Below, one piece after another: positions 10,858 through 21,734 of a stretch of DNA of 64,000 nt. This stretch comes from Ottelia alismoides. Its lineage: Eukaryota; Streptophyta; Magnoliopsida; Alismatales; Hydrocharitaceae. Numbering within the stretch: position 1 is the stretch's first letter; every line of letters begins with the position of its first letter. Below the pieces are notes generated by a model that did no database searches, had not been told where the DNA came from, and saw only the letters and a program-made list of their open reading frames with translations. The translations under genes and the position numbers were made by a program. The stretch is taken from positions 310,001 to 374,000 of the forward strand of contig JAZKJV010005551.1 in NCBI GenBank assembly GCA_037367405.1, given 5' to 3'.

Positions 10858-12047
10858 TTATAATTATATGGCAAGTGATTCCCATTACACGTGATCGCCT
10901 TTGGTACTCCTTTGAGCTTCGTAATCTAATCAAGAGGGGTATTCACATTGAATTGGGATCTTGGTGCAAGCCCTCGTTTGGTCTTTTAAACTCAACATCT
11001 ATGCTTCCATAGGGCGATGGTAGGTTTTATACTGGTTCTACAATTCACAACCAGCGTAGACAACTATCTGCTCCTTCAGTTTTACACCAACTCTGGGCAG
11101 CAGTCTCAATCTCATGATTGACGGCTTGTAATGCACCATTTTTGCTTGCGTCAAATATGAAATAAAGTTATGCTCTCAACTTCTCTAGGGATTAAATATT
11201 GCAGCCTCCATTCCGGAAGGGAAATTCCTAGTAAGCACTGATTAAAGTAAGCGAGGTTTGGACAACTGCTTTCCTTTTGATGTCAATGTTGCTTTGCCCT
11301 TTTTATTTAGTCTTTGACCTTCTAACTAATTGCACACATATACAGAACACTCCATTTTTCTAGTTGTAAAGAGATTAAACACCGACTCAAAATACCTCAT
11401 CACTCAATAGAGAATGAGAGTCGAAGCTCATTGACTTCAATCGAAAGAAGTTCGGAAAGAGGCAAGAAGCCATTGAGAAGTGACAACGAGCTAATACGTC
11501 GTCCGTCTCACTTTTTCTGACTCGCAAGCTCGTTCCTGTGTTCGCACCATTCGCTTCCAAATCGCCAGGCAGTCAAGTCCTCATGCCTAGGCTTACTTCG
11601 ATGATCATAGAGATAGAGGGAAAATTGAGTATTTTTCGTATATAAAGACATTCATTTCGCACTTGTCACCAACAAAGCACTCGGAAAACAGTCAGCACAG
11701 GACCAACAAGTGAGAAAACAGGAGGAAGATCAAGAAGGGAGAGATGGTAGGAGGATGAGTGAAAGATACGAAGCTAAGAAAGTCCCTCTCTCGATTCCTT
11801 TAACTCGGTAACATTGACATCATTGGTGTCTTTATTCATTGCCTCGTCTGAATCCTTCATTTGGCAAACCCTCCTCGTTGGGCTGTCTTCTATTTCTAAC
11901 ACCATTATCCAAGATGATCTACACAAGACAATGAAGAAGATGGACAAAACAAATATTTCAATTCCCATAGGAGCTTTATTGGACAATGGATCTTCATTAT
12001 ATCTTAGATGATCAATATAAGAAAACGGATCTTCTTTGATACTCTGA
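10858..12047. other. intergenic, no recognisable gene
   Basis: About 11340-11465 is similar to 36290-36385 (CTCCATTTTTCTAGTTG.AAAGAGATTAA and onward), so a dispersed repeat is present. Nothing else identified. Confidence 0.35.
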
Positions 12048-12349
12048 GGGCCTATTTGGTTACTGGGTTGGACTGGATTGGGGTATCTTCCTGTGAATAA
12101 TAGTTATTTTGAGGGTTGGGAGGCTTGGAATGATTGAGACGTGATATGACATTGATTGTGTGTTAATTAGCCTTTTTTAATGATTATAATATGTTTTTTA
12201 TGTTAATAAGTGTATGTGAACATGGTTAAAAATAATTATATCAAAGAAATTGTAGGTTCAATACAAATAATCCCAACTCAAGAATGCAAGGTTGGAGTTT
12301 TAGGGGTATGCAAGGGTACCCTAGTGTACCCAAGCAACCAAACAGGCCC
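12048..12349. mobile_element. MITE with GGGCCTRTTTGGTT ends
   Basis: Left end GGGCCTATTTGGTTAC and reverse-complemented right end GGGCCTGTTTGGTTGC match at 14 of 16 positions. TGA flanks both sides, possibly a 3-bp target duplication. Termini of this type are common on plant non-autonomous DNA transposons; the superfamily is not certain. About 302 bp, non-coding. Confidence 0.65.
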
Positions 12350-13672
12350 TGAGTGTCTTATTTTGCTGGATATAGATGAGATCTCTTGTAATATTCATAT
12401 TTACCAAGAGCGTTGGATAGATAATTTCATTGAAATAATGAACGAAGCAATTGAATGTTTTTGCAATTTTTTATATGTTTTTTTGTTGCCAACCATTTTT
12501 ATATCTTGTTGCTTCTTTATTTAGCCATGAGTCACGGCTAATAGAGTTTTCGTTTCGTGTGTAGTGTGCTTTGATGCATGTTGTCGTGCTTTTTCTTTTT
12601 CTCTCTTTGGGACGAGAGATGAATAATATTTCTCTCGTTTTCTGAAAAAATGTATAAATGCATGTAAGGATACATAGAAGAATACATAGAATGGATCAAG
12701 ACCTATATAGCTTTAAAACGATGATAGTTTGGTGTGGTTTATACCATTTGACACTTCATTTTTGGCAACTAGACTTTTTTTTTATAATTCAAAGATTTCA
12801 AATAAAAGAAAATTTCAATATCCATTTGCTCATTCCTCCTAACTCGACCATTGTATTCATGCGTTCAAATAGATAAAGAGTTACATAAGAATCAAAGAAC
12901 CTCATGGCAAAGTGAAGAGGTATTTGCATTTGACATGATGATGTAGAAGTCAATAAAAATAAATTACTTGGTTTTTAGGGCATTTCTATACCCAAAAGGT
13001 GTTGAGATTAGAGATACAACTAAAGAAATAACCACATATTTATTTAAACTAATAAGTTTTCACAATGCTAAGAGAATCGCATCGAATTCTAAACATATTA
13101 GTCAAAATATGACAACTAATTATTTTCGTAAAGTGCACCCAATTATTTTCTACCAAACTTTTAAAAAATCGAATCAGACATTAAGGTATCGATTTTTTAT
13201 TTTTATGGTTGAACCAATGGATCAACCGGTCGAATCAGTGATGATGTCAGCAGTTTATAAAAATCAGAAAAAGATCGAATCATTTTATTATTGGTTTGGT
13301 TCGTATGGTTCAATCGGATCGAATCGAGTTAGACCATCATATCATACAAATAAATGTGAAAGTAAAATGCTACATCATATCTTCGTAGTATTTATATACT
13401 CGTGTTCTTTGAATTTTTTTCCACTCACGTATACCCATATTCTTTTACAATTACATGTATACCTGTATTTTTACGAAACACATAGTAGTGGTCTTTTATT
13501 AGCACACTTGTGCTCCTATGTTATACCAACATAAAGGTAATATTGTGAACTATTTAAGAGTATAAGAACATAAGTGAAATTTGCAAAAAGTTAGGGATAT
13601 AATTATTATTGGAAAAACTTGAAAGGGCATTTTAAACATGTTTTGTAAAATTCATACAAATACATATTTATA
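12350..13672. other. intergenic with a GAACC/GGTTC-rich patch
   Basis: About 13190-13340 is rich in short motifs such as GGTTGAACCAATGGATCAACCGG and GGTTCAATCGG. A similar patch lies at 14340-14430. These may be the ends of one or more old elements like the motif-packed ones described elsewhere, but no clean ends or target duplications are seen. No gene. Confidence 0.35.
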
Positions 13673-14000
13673 GGAGAAACTTCCAATGAGGTGGGCATTT
13701 TCTGGATGCATAGAAAGCCACACCAATTTAGGTATTCTTTCTATTTATTTTACAATTTCTAACTTCATAAATTTAATAATAAATGTTAACATAATATGTA
13801 TATCAAGAAGATTTATGAAAATATTATTATATTAGACAAAAAATGTTATTATAATATGGATGCTATATTTTACAAAACAGTATAATCATCATTAGATTAC
13901 AATGTACAATTTATGTTTTACAAATTTGTCATACAATTTACAAATTTGGTAGTGGCTTTTTAACTTTCAGGAAAGGATCACCTCATTGGAAGAGTCTCTT
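13673..14000. mobile_element. MITE with ~50-bp terminal inverted repeats
   Basis: The left end (..ACTTCCAATGAGGTGGGC..) pairs with the right end read in reverse (..CTTCCAATGAGGTGATCC..) over roughly 50 bp, including the AAAGCCAC stretch. The core is AT-rich and non-coding. Target duplication not resolved. Confidence 0.65.
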
Positions 14001-15197
14001 ATGTGTGTGTGTGTAAAATCAATAAATTTAAAACTATTTAAACTTCAATTAGTGACAATTGTTGTTAGTTTACAACTTCTCATAGTATGACTATGGCAGT
14101 GTATTCTTCGTTTGTTGTTGTTGGAAGTAGACAACATGACCTCATGCACAATGTGGGAAGAGATAGGCAATGCTTGTAAGGAAGGAAGGGAGAGGCAATA
14201 AAATATCATTGGCACATATAAAAGGAGATGAGATAAAGAGGCACTATATTATGGGTTATAATGAAACTAGATTATAAATAGTTTTTAAAACTTTGCATTT
14301 TATTAAATTATTGGAAATTATTTTTTGTCAAAAAATAGATAGTTGGACCAGTGGTTTGTTTTCAATTGGTTCAACTGTGTTTAATCGGTCCAACTGAATT
14401 TTGACCGATTTTGAACTAGTTTTTCGATTTTTTGAATAAAAGTCAGATTTGAATCTTGACTTCCGATTTGATTTTATCCATAATATTAAATCTCTTTCTC
14501 CCATTATCATTGGCCTTTTAGGTCATAACATTGACCTTAGTTGAACATCTACGTGCATTACGATAGATTTTTATTTCTAGTATCACTGTCAAGTTGTCAA
14601 TAGAAAAGATTTCTTCATTATACTTAAGTATAATTATAAAGTCTTCTCAAGATTTATGAAAATTTTCTATGATCGATATGCTTAAAATTTCTTTTAAAAA
14701 ATTATTTTAGGCTCTCCCCGACTATGGAATAAGGCAAAAACTCGTGCGTTTGTTCAGCAATAAACTTTTGAGACATCAAAAGCTGTAAGAACTTGACCAC
14801 GTAATACTTTTTAAATTTCGACATCATTAGTACTATACTTACTATAAAATCTTGACTATAGTTCTTTCGTTATTTGCAAAGAAGCATATATCAAACATAA
14901 TGTTAGATGGAGCCAACAATATGTATACATGACATATACAATCTCACTCCTTGCACGCAGACTATGACTTTTTGGCATTTGAGAATAGTATTTTTATCTA
15001 CAATCAAAAAGAAAATTCTAACAGTATAATATGGTAATGATGATTGATCAAACTTTCTTGTTAATCAAATTTGCATGTTGTGTTGTTAATGCGTGAACTT
15101 CAAACCATTAAACTTTTCATACATCCCTATCATATAAATTGTTGATTTCCCCTAAAAAAATATTAACTTTTTGTTTACATACTTTATATATATAGAG
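14001..15197. other. intergenic AT-rich sequence
   Basis: A short GT run at ~14002-14014 and the GGTTCAA-rich patch at 14340-14430 are the only structures noted. Confidence 0.35.
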
Positions 15198-15582
15198 AGG
15201 TAAAATGGGACTGCTACTTGGGGGAATTAACTTGGCTCCCCCTCATTTCTTCCGCATTTTTATTTTTTTTTTGAAAAATACCTCTGTGAATTTTCATTAT
15301 TATATCACAATATTATGTCATTCAAATTTCGTGTGACACAGAGACTCCTACGGTCTCCACCTAGACGGGGTCGATTTCAACAATTCTGCGACTGTTAAAA
15401 ATGAATGTCTAAATGGAGGCCTTAGGACTAGGAGTCTCTGTTTCTCACGAAAATTGAATGACATAATACACGGATATAGTGATGAATTTTTACGGGTTTA
15501 TTTTTCAAAAAAAGGAAAATTTGAGAAAATGAGACGAGGGGAGCCAAGTTAGCTCCTCCAAGAGGGCAACCCCACTTTTCCC
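15198..15582. mobile_element. near-palindromic MITE, copy 2
   Basis: Same architecture as copy 1 at 10478: outer ends AGGTAAAATGGGACTGC / GGGAAAAGTGGGGTTGC (right end reversed), and inner arms around TGTCATTCAAATTTCGTG and CACGAAAATTGAATGACA with CACAGAGACTCCTA / TAGGAGTCTCTG. About 385 bp. Possible diverged 9-bp duplication (TATATAGAG / TATAAATAT). Confidence 0.75.
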
Positions 15583-15736
15583 TATAAATATGCAGTTACA
15601 TTTCTTAAAATCTTCTTTAAAAATGTTGAAATTTGAGTTATTATTAAATAAATAAGAGCGTGCGAGCGCACACACACATATTAATCATATTAACATCGAT
15701 CCAACAATCTTAATATTTATGCGGTTCTATATATAC

Positions 15737-16121
15737 GAGATGAGGAAAAGGAGGTTGTTCCATGGAGAAGCTAAGTTGGCTGCTCCACGTAGCATTTTCC
15801 CTCAATTTTTTTCTTTTTTGAGAAATTCCACTCTGTGTTTTCATCACCATATCTCCCTAATATATCATTCAATTCATCTGAAATAGAGATTCATGTGCCC
15901 TCCATCTAGAACGGGTAATTTTAACAGTCTTAGATATGTTGTAACCGACTTGTCTGGATGAATAGTATATGAATCTCTCTTTCTAACAAAATTGAAATGA
16001 CATATTAGAAGGGTATAGTGATGAAAATACATGACAGAGTTCTAAAAAATAAAAAAATGAGAGAAAATACTCCGTAGAGCAATACTTGACTACTCCACGG
16101 AGCAGCCTCCTCGTCCTCATT
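15737..16121. mobile_element. near-palindromic MITE, copy 3
   Basis: Outer ends ATGAGGAAAAGGAGGTTG and reversed ATGAGGACGAGGAGGCTG pair, as do inner arms around the TCATTCAATT / AATTGAAATGA stretch. It has the same length and plan as copies 1 and 2 but is the most diverged. Possible 9-bp duplication TATATATAC / TAGATATAA. It lies only ~155 bp from copy 2. Confidence 0.7.
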
Positions 16122-16614
16122 CTAGATATAACCACTGTGGTCCAAAATAGATAAAGATAAAATAATAGCTAGCCTAGTAATGGTAACAAGCAAATTCTAG
16201 TTTACAAGATACCAAATGGCAGGATCTGTACCAAAGGTAAAGATAGAAATCATTTCAATGTTACGAATATTAAAAAAAGGTGAACACAGTTTAAATTCAA
16301 AGGTCATTGAGAGAAGATGTCATCCCAACTTTACTAGTACATTAGGTCTGGAAATCCACTCCCATTATAGAGTATCACTTTTAGCACATTCTGATAGAGA
16401 TCATCCTTAAAAGTACCTCAGAGAATGTTGGAAAGAAAGGAGAGCGTAATAATTGTTCATGCTTATGTGTTTCTATTATCATGATTAAGAGAGACTTACA
16501 TCCCTCGTAAGAGTTATGTTTGTAATTACTTATGATTTCCCAATGACCATTAGAGTCCAAACTGTCACCCATTGGGAATCCATATGTTGGATTTATACAT
16601 AAATATGACATAAA

Positions 16615-16850
16615 AAATGGTGAAACCTTCTCCTACCATAAGTTGGGACGGATACATGGATTCTTGCTCAAATTCATATTGAAAGATTTGACTATTTTTT
16701 ATGGCAGACAATACATAAATCTGACAAATTACTAATTCAATCAATTAATTGAAAAATACAGAGCAATTTCTAATAAAAAGTTATGAGATGTAAATTGACT
16801 CTCTCGAGCTCGATTCCCAGCCAGAGTGTGAACAAGGTGCATAACTTATC
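16615..16850 (-). mobile_element. tRNA-derived SINE, copy 2 (diverged)
   Basis: On the minus strand the body matches the other copies (TTTGAGCAAGAATCCATGTA, then ACTTATGGTAGGAGAAGG). The tRNA-like 5' part at ~16800-16850 is degraded (GGGAATCGAGCTC in place of the B box). Confidence 0.55.
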
Positions 16851-17175
16851 TTGTTCTTTTGCTATATGAGCTTAAGGAGGGAGATGTGTGTGTGTGCGTA
16901 TGCATGCCTACATAGGTCTAGGTTTCCATCAAAGATTTAGTTATCACAAAAATGGTACTAAACTTCTCTTCCCAAACTTATTAATGCCTTCATTCATGAG
17001 TTCTCAATAAACTAGCTAAAGTCAGGTACTCCAACTGGTACTGAATTAATGTGATGAATGTTTCATGTTCTGATTTTTCTCGTTGTATGTAGGGTTTCTA
17101 ATTGAACTAAACATTTTCGTATTTGATTAGAGTTCGTTCGATAATAGTTCGAAAAATATTCGTTTGTTTTTAAAC

Positions 17176-17382
17176 TGTAACGTCCCGGGCTTAGGTTCTC
17201 GATCCGTTATTGAGGAAAACTGGCCCTGATAACTTGTTGGGTTCATGCCCAAATGGACCCGTTGACAACCACCCAAAATGCTTAAGCCCAAGTTGTCAAG
17301 TAGTAATCCCCACCACCTATATACCACACCCACACTTTGTAAGTTTTCCATGTGGTACTATGTTTGGGGTTAGAGTGTTACA
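17176..17382 (-). repeat. TRIM LTR 1 (3' LTR in element orientation)
   Basis: 207 bp with TG..CA ends. It is preceded on the + strand by the target duplication TAAAC. Confidence 0.88.
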
Positions 17383-17557
17383 ACCTCCCCCACTTATATT
17401 CGCAACGTCCTCGTTGCGACATGGCCCATCACTTATTCCCAGTGATAGTGGCGGCTGCACGTTCCGGGTAGCCATTTCCTCCAACCTCTTTGTAGGGACG
17501 GCTCCACCTCTCGAGTAGCCCTTTCACTATCAGAGAGAATTTGGCTCCGATACCATT

Positions 17558-17764
17558 TCTAACGTTCTGAGCTTAGGTCCCTGGTCCGTTATTGAGGAAA
17601 ACCGGCCCTGATAACTTGTTGGGTTCAGGTCCAAATGGACCCGTTGACAACCACCCAAAATGCTTAAGCCCAAGTTGTCAAGTAGTAATCCCCACCACCT
17701 ATATACCACACCCACACTTTGTAAGTTTTCCATGTGGTACTATGTTTGGGGTTAGAGTGTTACA
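17558..17764 (-). repeat. TRIM LTR 2 (shared middle LTR)
   Basis: 207 bp; the terminal CA of the element strand is changed to GA (+ strand TC at 17558). It serves as 3' LTR of one unit and 5' LTR of the other. Confidence 0.88.
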
Positions 17765-17939
17765 ACCTCCCCCACTTATATTCACAATGTCCTCATTGCG
17801 ACATGACCCATCACTTATTCCCAGTAATAGTGGCGGCTGCACGCTCCGGGTAGCCATTTCCTCCAACCTCTTTGTAGGGGCGGCTCCACCTCTCGGGTAG
17901 CCCTTTCACTATCAGAGAGAATTTGGCTCTGATACCATT

Positions 17940-18146
17940 TGTAACGTCCCGAGCTTAGGTCCCTGGTCCGTTATTGAGGAAAACTGGCCCTGATAACTTG
18001 TTGGGTTCATGCCCAAATGGTCCCATTGACAACCACCCAAAATGCTTAAGCCCAAGTTGTCAAGTAGTAATCCCCACCACCTATATACAACACCCACACT
18101 TTGTGAGTTTTCCATGTGGTACTATGTTTGGGGTTAGAATGTTACA
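17940..18146 (-). repeat. TRIM LTR 3 (5' LTR in element orientation)
   Basis: 207 bp with TG..CA ends, followed on the + strand by the second TAAAC. The primer-binding site beside it is perfect. Confidence 0.88.
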
Positions 18147-18241
18147 TAAACGAACTGAACGTGAACTTTAATTTTTAGTTTCATAGCTTAATGAACTTAA
18201 CATAACATAACATGTGTTCCTTCGATAAGAGTTCCAGTTCG

Positions 18242-18242
<1 letters not shown>

Positions 18243-18306
<64 letters not shown>

Positions 18307-18321
18307 TATTTGTGTGTGTAA
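18243..18321. repeat. (TA)n(TG)n microsatellite
   Basis: About 9 TA units followed by more than 20 TG units with one interruption, inside the hAT-like element. Confidence 0.95.
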
Positions 18322-18654
18322 CTTCGTATTTATATACATGATAAATTTTAGGGTTAAAGAAATTGTGGTATTTATTAAGATTTACATCACTTTAATTTGA
18401 ATAATTTCTTGTTTTTACTGCTTATCAAATATTATTATCGGACTCTAGTTTAGAACTTATTCATATAAACAAGTTAAATCACTAACGAACTGTTATCGAA
18501 CCGAACCCGAATGTTCATTTTCTAAACGAACTCAAACATATACTATCAAACATTTATCAAACCGAACTCGAATTTTCGAACTTTCTTATTGAATCGAACT
18601 CGAACATAGGTTCATTCGTTACAATTCGATTCAATTAGCAGTCCTAGTTATATG

Positions 18655-20690
18655 ATAGTAATCTAAAATATTTAGATCCGTGGCATGGTCTTTTAGGATA
18701 TGTAATTGATTCTATTGAATGAAAGTTAAATCTACATGGTAACATTGAAGACGTTATTGATAGATGTCATAAATGTAAAATATGTATACAATTCAAACAT
18801 ACCACAAATATGTGACATGCTACTTTTAGGAATACGAAGATTCCAGATCTTGCCCATACAAATATCTGTGAGTTCAATGATGCTTTGACTCGAGAAAATA
18901 AATAATGTTATCGCTTCTGTAGATGGTATTAGTAGATATTATTATATTTTTTCCTATAAAAATCAAGGATGAATCCTATGTAAATTCCATATATTTAAGA
19001 AAAGTTTAAGACACAAATGGCTTTGGTCAGATAAGGGTTATACATTTAACTTATTTTGATGAGCAACATAAACAAAATGGCATTGTCCTTAATGTTACAT
19101 ATTCACCACAGTCTAGTGTTATAGCAAAACAAAAGAATGGGATCTTAACAAACATGATTAATACTCTCCTATAAAGTTCTGAACTTGCAACCTATATAGG
19201 AAAAGAACTTGAACTTGGCATGCTATATTCTAGATAAGATCTCTCTACGAAATAATGTCTAGTTGAATTATAGAAAAATATGAAAGCAAGTTTAAAATAT
19301 CTTAAGGTGCGGGATTATCTTCCTAAAATTTTAGTCTCAAAATACAAGAGAAAAAATTTGATCTTAGAATTGCATATGTCATTATTCTAGGTTATTTAAA
19401 AAATAACAATGCATGTATGTTATTGATAGCATGTCCATGATCTCATTCATACGAAAACATGCCATCTGTGGAGGATGCAATCTACTGTCATCTTTAGAAA
19501 TGTTGAGCTTAGGTGGAGTAAAAGATTAAGGATTTACGATAGGGAACGTTGTTGTATACCAATCAATGGTGATCCTGCAAGTTACAGGAAGTCACAGCTT
19601 CTTCTGAAGCTAAAAAAATGCAAAGATGTTGTCAAATCATAGATAGATTAGATTGTTGCTAGTAGAATGTGAGAATAAGTTGATTTACATGTAGGGTGCT
19701 CTCTTAGCATAAGGATGTAAATGAATATTTAGTGCGAAGCTTAGGCTAAATGAATCAATTGAAAAGTACAAGGCTGGATTAGTGACATGAACTTTAGACA
19801 AAAGAACAACAATGATTATTCTGATACGTATTTTTCTCTAACTAGGATGATCACAAGTTCGATGTTTATGGTCTTTCCATCCATTAAATGATGTAAAGGT
19901 CACCTTTTTTACATGGTGATATTGAAGTGGATTAGTCCGAAGGTTCTTGTGATACTTTGTAGTTAGTAAAAGTTTTGCAAGATTGTTAAATCCCTTTACA
20001 GATTAAAGTAGTTACCAAAGCAATAATGTGAAAAGCTTGACAGGATTATTTAGTCATATACTTCATATTAAAAAACAGATACGTATATCTATTTCAAGGT
20101 GAATGGTGATAGGTATATCATCTTATATATTTATCTTTTTGAAAATAATACACTATTGTTTAGATAAGACATAAGGGTTACCAAGGAAACCAATTTGTTT
20201 TAAGTAACGAGTTTAAAATGAAGCATACAAACATTGCCAATGTAACCTTAAATCTTAAACTGACTAAATTAGTTTATAAGTTTATATTTTCTCAATATTG
20301 CTTTGTTAAAAAGATATTTGAGAAATTCAGGCACAAAGTTTGTAAAGCTATAAGAATTCCTTTTAGTTAATCCAAAATGCTTTATAAGAATAAGAATGGA
20401 GTTCATGTGCCTTGATTCAAGTACTCACAAATTAGAAAGGTTAATGTATCTTGTAAATTATACGAGATCTTATATTTCATTCTCAAGTGCTTGAATTAGT
20501 AGATATACAAGATATCTTGAATGTGCTTACTGGGAATCTTTGAATCGAGTATTGATGTACTTAATGTGATTCATTCCCCGATTCTACATAAGGCTAGGCA
20601 TCCTTCTATGTTAGAAGGATATAATGATGCTTGAATACGAAAAATAGAGGATATCTAGAAGTACTAGTTTTATAAGAGATATTTCTTCGT
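18655..20690 (+). pseudogene. decayed Ty1/copia pol
   Basis: Across frames I see the pre-integrase 'WHGLLGYV' and 'CHKCKIC' (family CEIC), the integrase ending 'SPQSSGIA.QKN' at ~19.1 kb, and RT/RNase H remains such as 'KLTKLVYKF' and 'SPILHKARHPSMLEGYNDA' (family ..YSDADWA) at ~20.57 kb. Many stops and frameshifts. The hAT-like element at 17090-18646 abuts its 5' side. Confidence 0.65.
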
Positions 20691-21500
20691 TAGAAGAGTG
20701 TGCATGTTTGTGCACGCACATGCATGGGCGTATGTGCACCATACAAAATGCTCAAGTTCGAAAGAGTCAACTCAGAGATAAAATCTCTTCGCTACAAAAT
20801 ATTTTGTATTTTTGAATTTTAATTTATTGATGATTAATATATTAATACATCAGAGTTCTATCAATCCAACATTCGGATTCCCAAGCCTAACGACTCTTGC
20901 ACTCTCCTTTCATTCTCAATGTTATTTCTTTTAACTACTAAAATTTTCTGAGATACTTTCGAGAACGATCTTTGTAGGAGTACACCCACCGTATTCGTGT
21001 GTTATCATGTTGTAGAAATGGATTGCTAAACCAAATGTACTCAAAGTAGGAGCAGGGTTTGTAATGGGCGCTTACATGATATCTAAACCTAATGTTAATC
21101 ATCATCTTCTTTCTGAATCTTGCCACTTAATACATTGTAAGCAGGAATAGTGCCAAACCTCTTGTGCTCCTGCCCATAGGCATGGCCGACCTTTCAGTTA
21201 GTATCCTGACGAGCGGCTTCGTAGAACTTATTATAAGTGCAAGACTTGCATCAAGCCATCTAGTTGAGTGTGAGGGGTAAAGAAAGGATAAATATTGTAG
21301 ACAGAGATATAATGGACGATATAATCATGATGTTACTACTTTATCCCGGGATAACTTATCATAGGATAATGTCCATTTTTCTGACACCGGACGAGTGCTA
21401 CAGTGTTCAGAATGTTGCTCCTAATTCAAACTCCTCCAAGTCACAGATGCGAAGACGGATATTATGTGTATGCTGGAATAAATTGGTGCGCAAAACACTA
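20691..21500. other. intergenic sequence
   Basis: No gene recognised. An alternating TG/CA stretch with GTGCACGCACATGCATG lies at ~20710-20745. An open frame at 21264-21587 (+) has no recognisable similarity. Confidence 0.35.
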
Positions 21501-21734
21501 GGATGGAACTGGCAGCCAAACCAAACATCCGCGGTGCTCATATTAGAATTCTCATACACTGCAACTCCATTAGATCATGAAATATGATGAGCTAATTTTA
21601 AAACATCGCCATCGTGTTGCATTATATTCGTTGCATTGTTAGCACAAGTCCAGGAGATTCAGCAACTTACGACATTCTGTAAGAACTCTGCAATCAATCT
21701 GTTTTCACTGATGCCTTCTCTGATAATATTCATC

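Larger units (their letters stand above)
17176..18146 (-). mobile_element. tandem TRIM retrotransposon (LTR-int-LTR-int-LTR)
   Basis: Three 207-bp LTRs (17176-17382, 17558-17764, 17940-18146) alternate with two 175-bp internal regions. On the minus strand the LTR begins TGTAACAC and ends CGTTACA. A primer-binding site TGGTATCAGAGC (initiator tRNA-Met) follows two bases later; it is perfect at 17926-17937 and has one change at 17544-17555. The polypurine tract GTGGGGGAGGT precedes the next LTR. The LTR holds a TATATAGG box. The whole unit is flanked by TAAAC on both sides, a perfect 5-bp duplication. There is no coding sequence, as expected for a TRIM, which depends on other retrotransposons. 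Confidence 0.9.
17090..18646. mobile_element. hAT-like element packed with GAAC/GTTCG motifs, carrying a TRIM
   Basis: The left end TAGGGTTTCTAATTGAAC and the reversed right end TAGGACTGCTAATTGAAT form terminal inverted repeats. They are flanked by GTTGTATG (17082-17089) and GTTATATG (18647-18654), a 7/8 match of the 8-bp size typical of hAT. Sequence near both ends is full of GAACTCGAAC / GTTCGTTCGA variants. Without the nested TRIM it would be about 580 bp. No transposase. Confidence 0.65.

Noticed and set aside
17176..18146. Regularly spaced repeats, CRISPR-like at first sight
   Set aside because: Repeats are 207 bp with retrotransposon signatures (TG..CA, primer site, polypurine tract); the host is a plant.
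17210..18171. Repeated ~100-codon frames (MRKTGPDNLL..)
   Set aside because: These are chance frames over the three TRIM LTRs; TRIMs are non-coding.
18212..18400. Frame with Cys-Val repeats
   Set aside because: Translation of the TG microsatellite.
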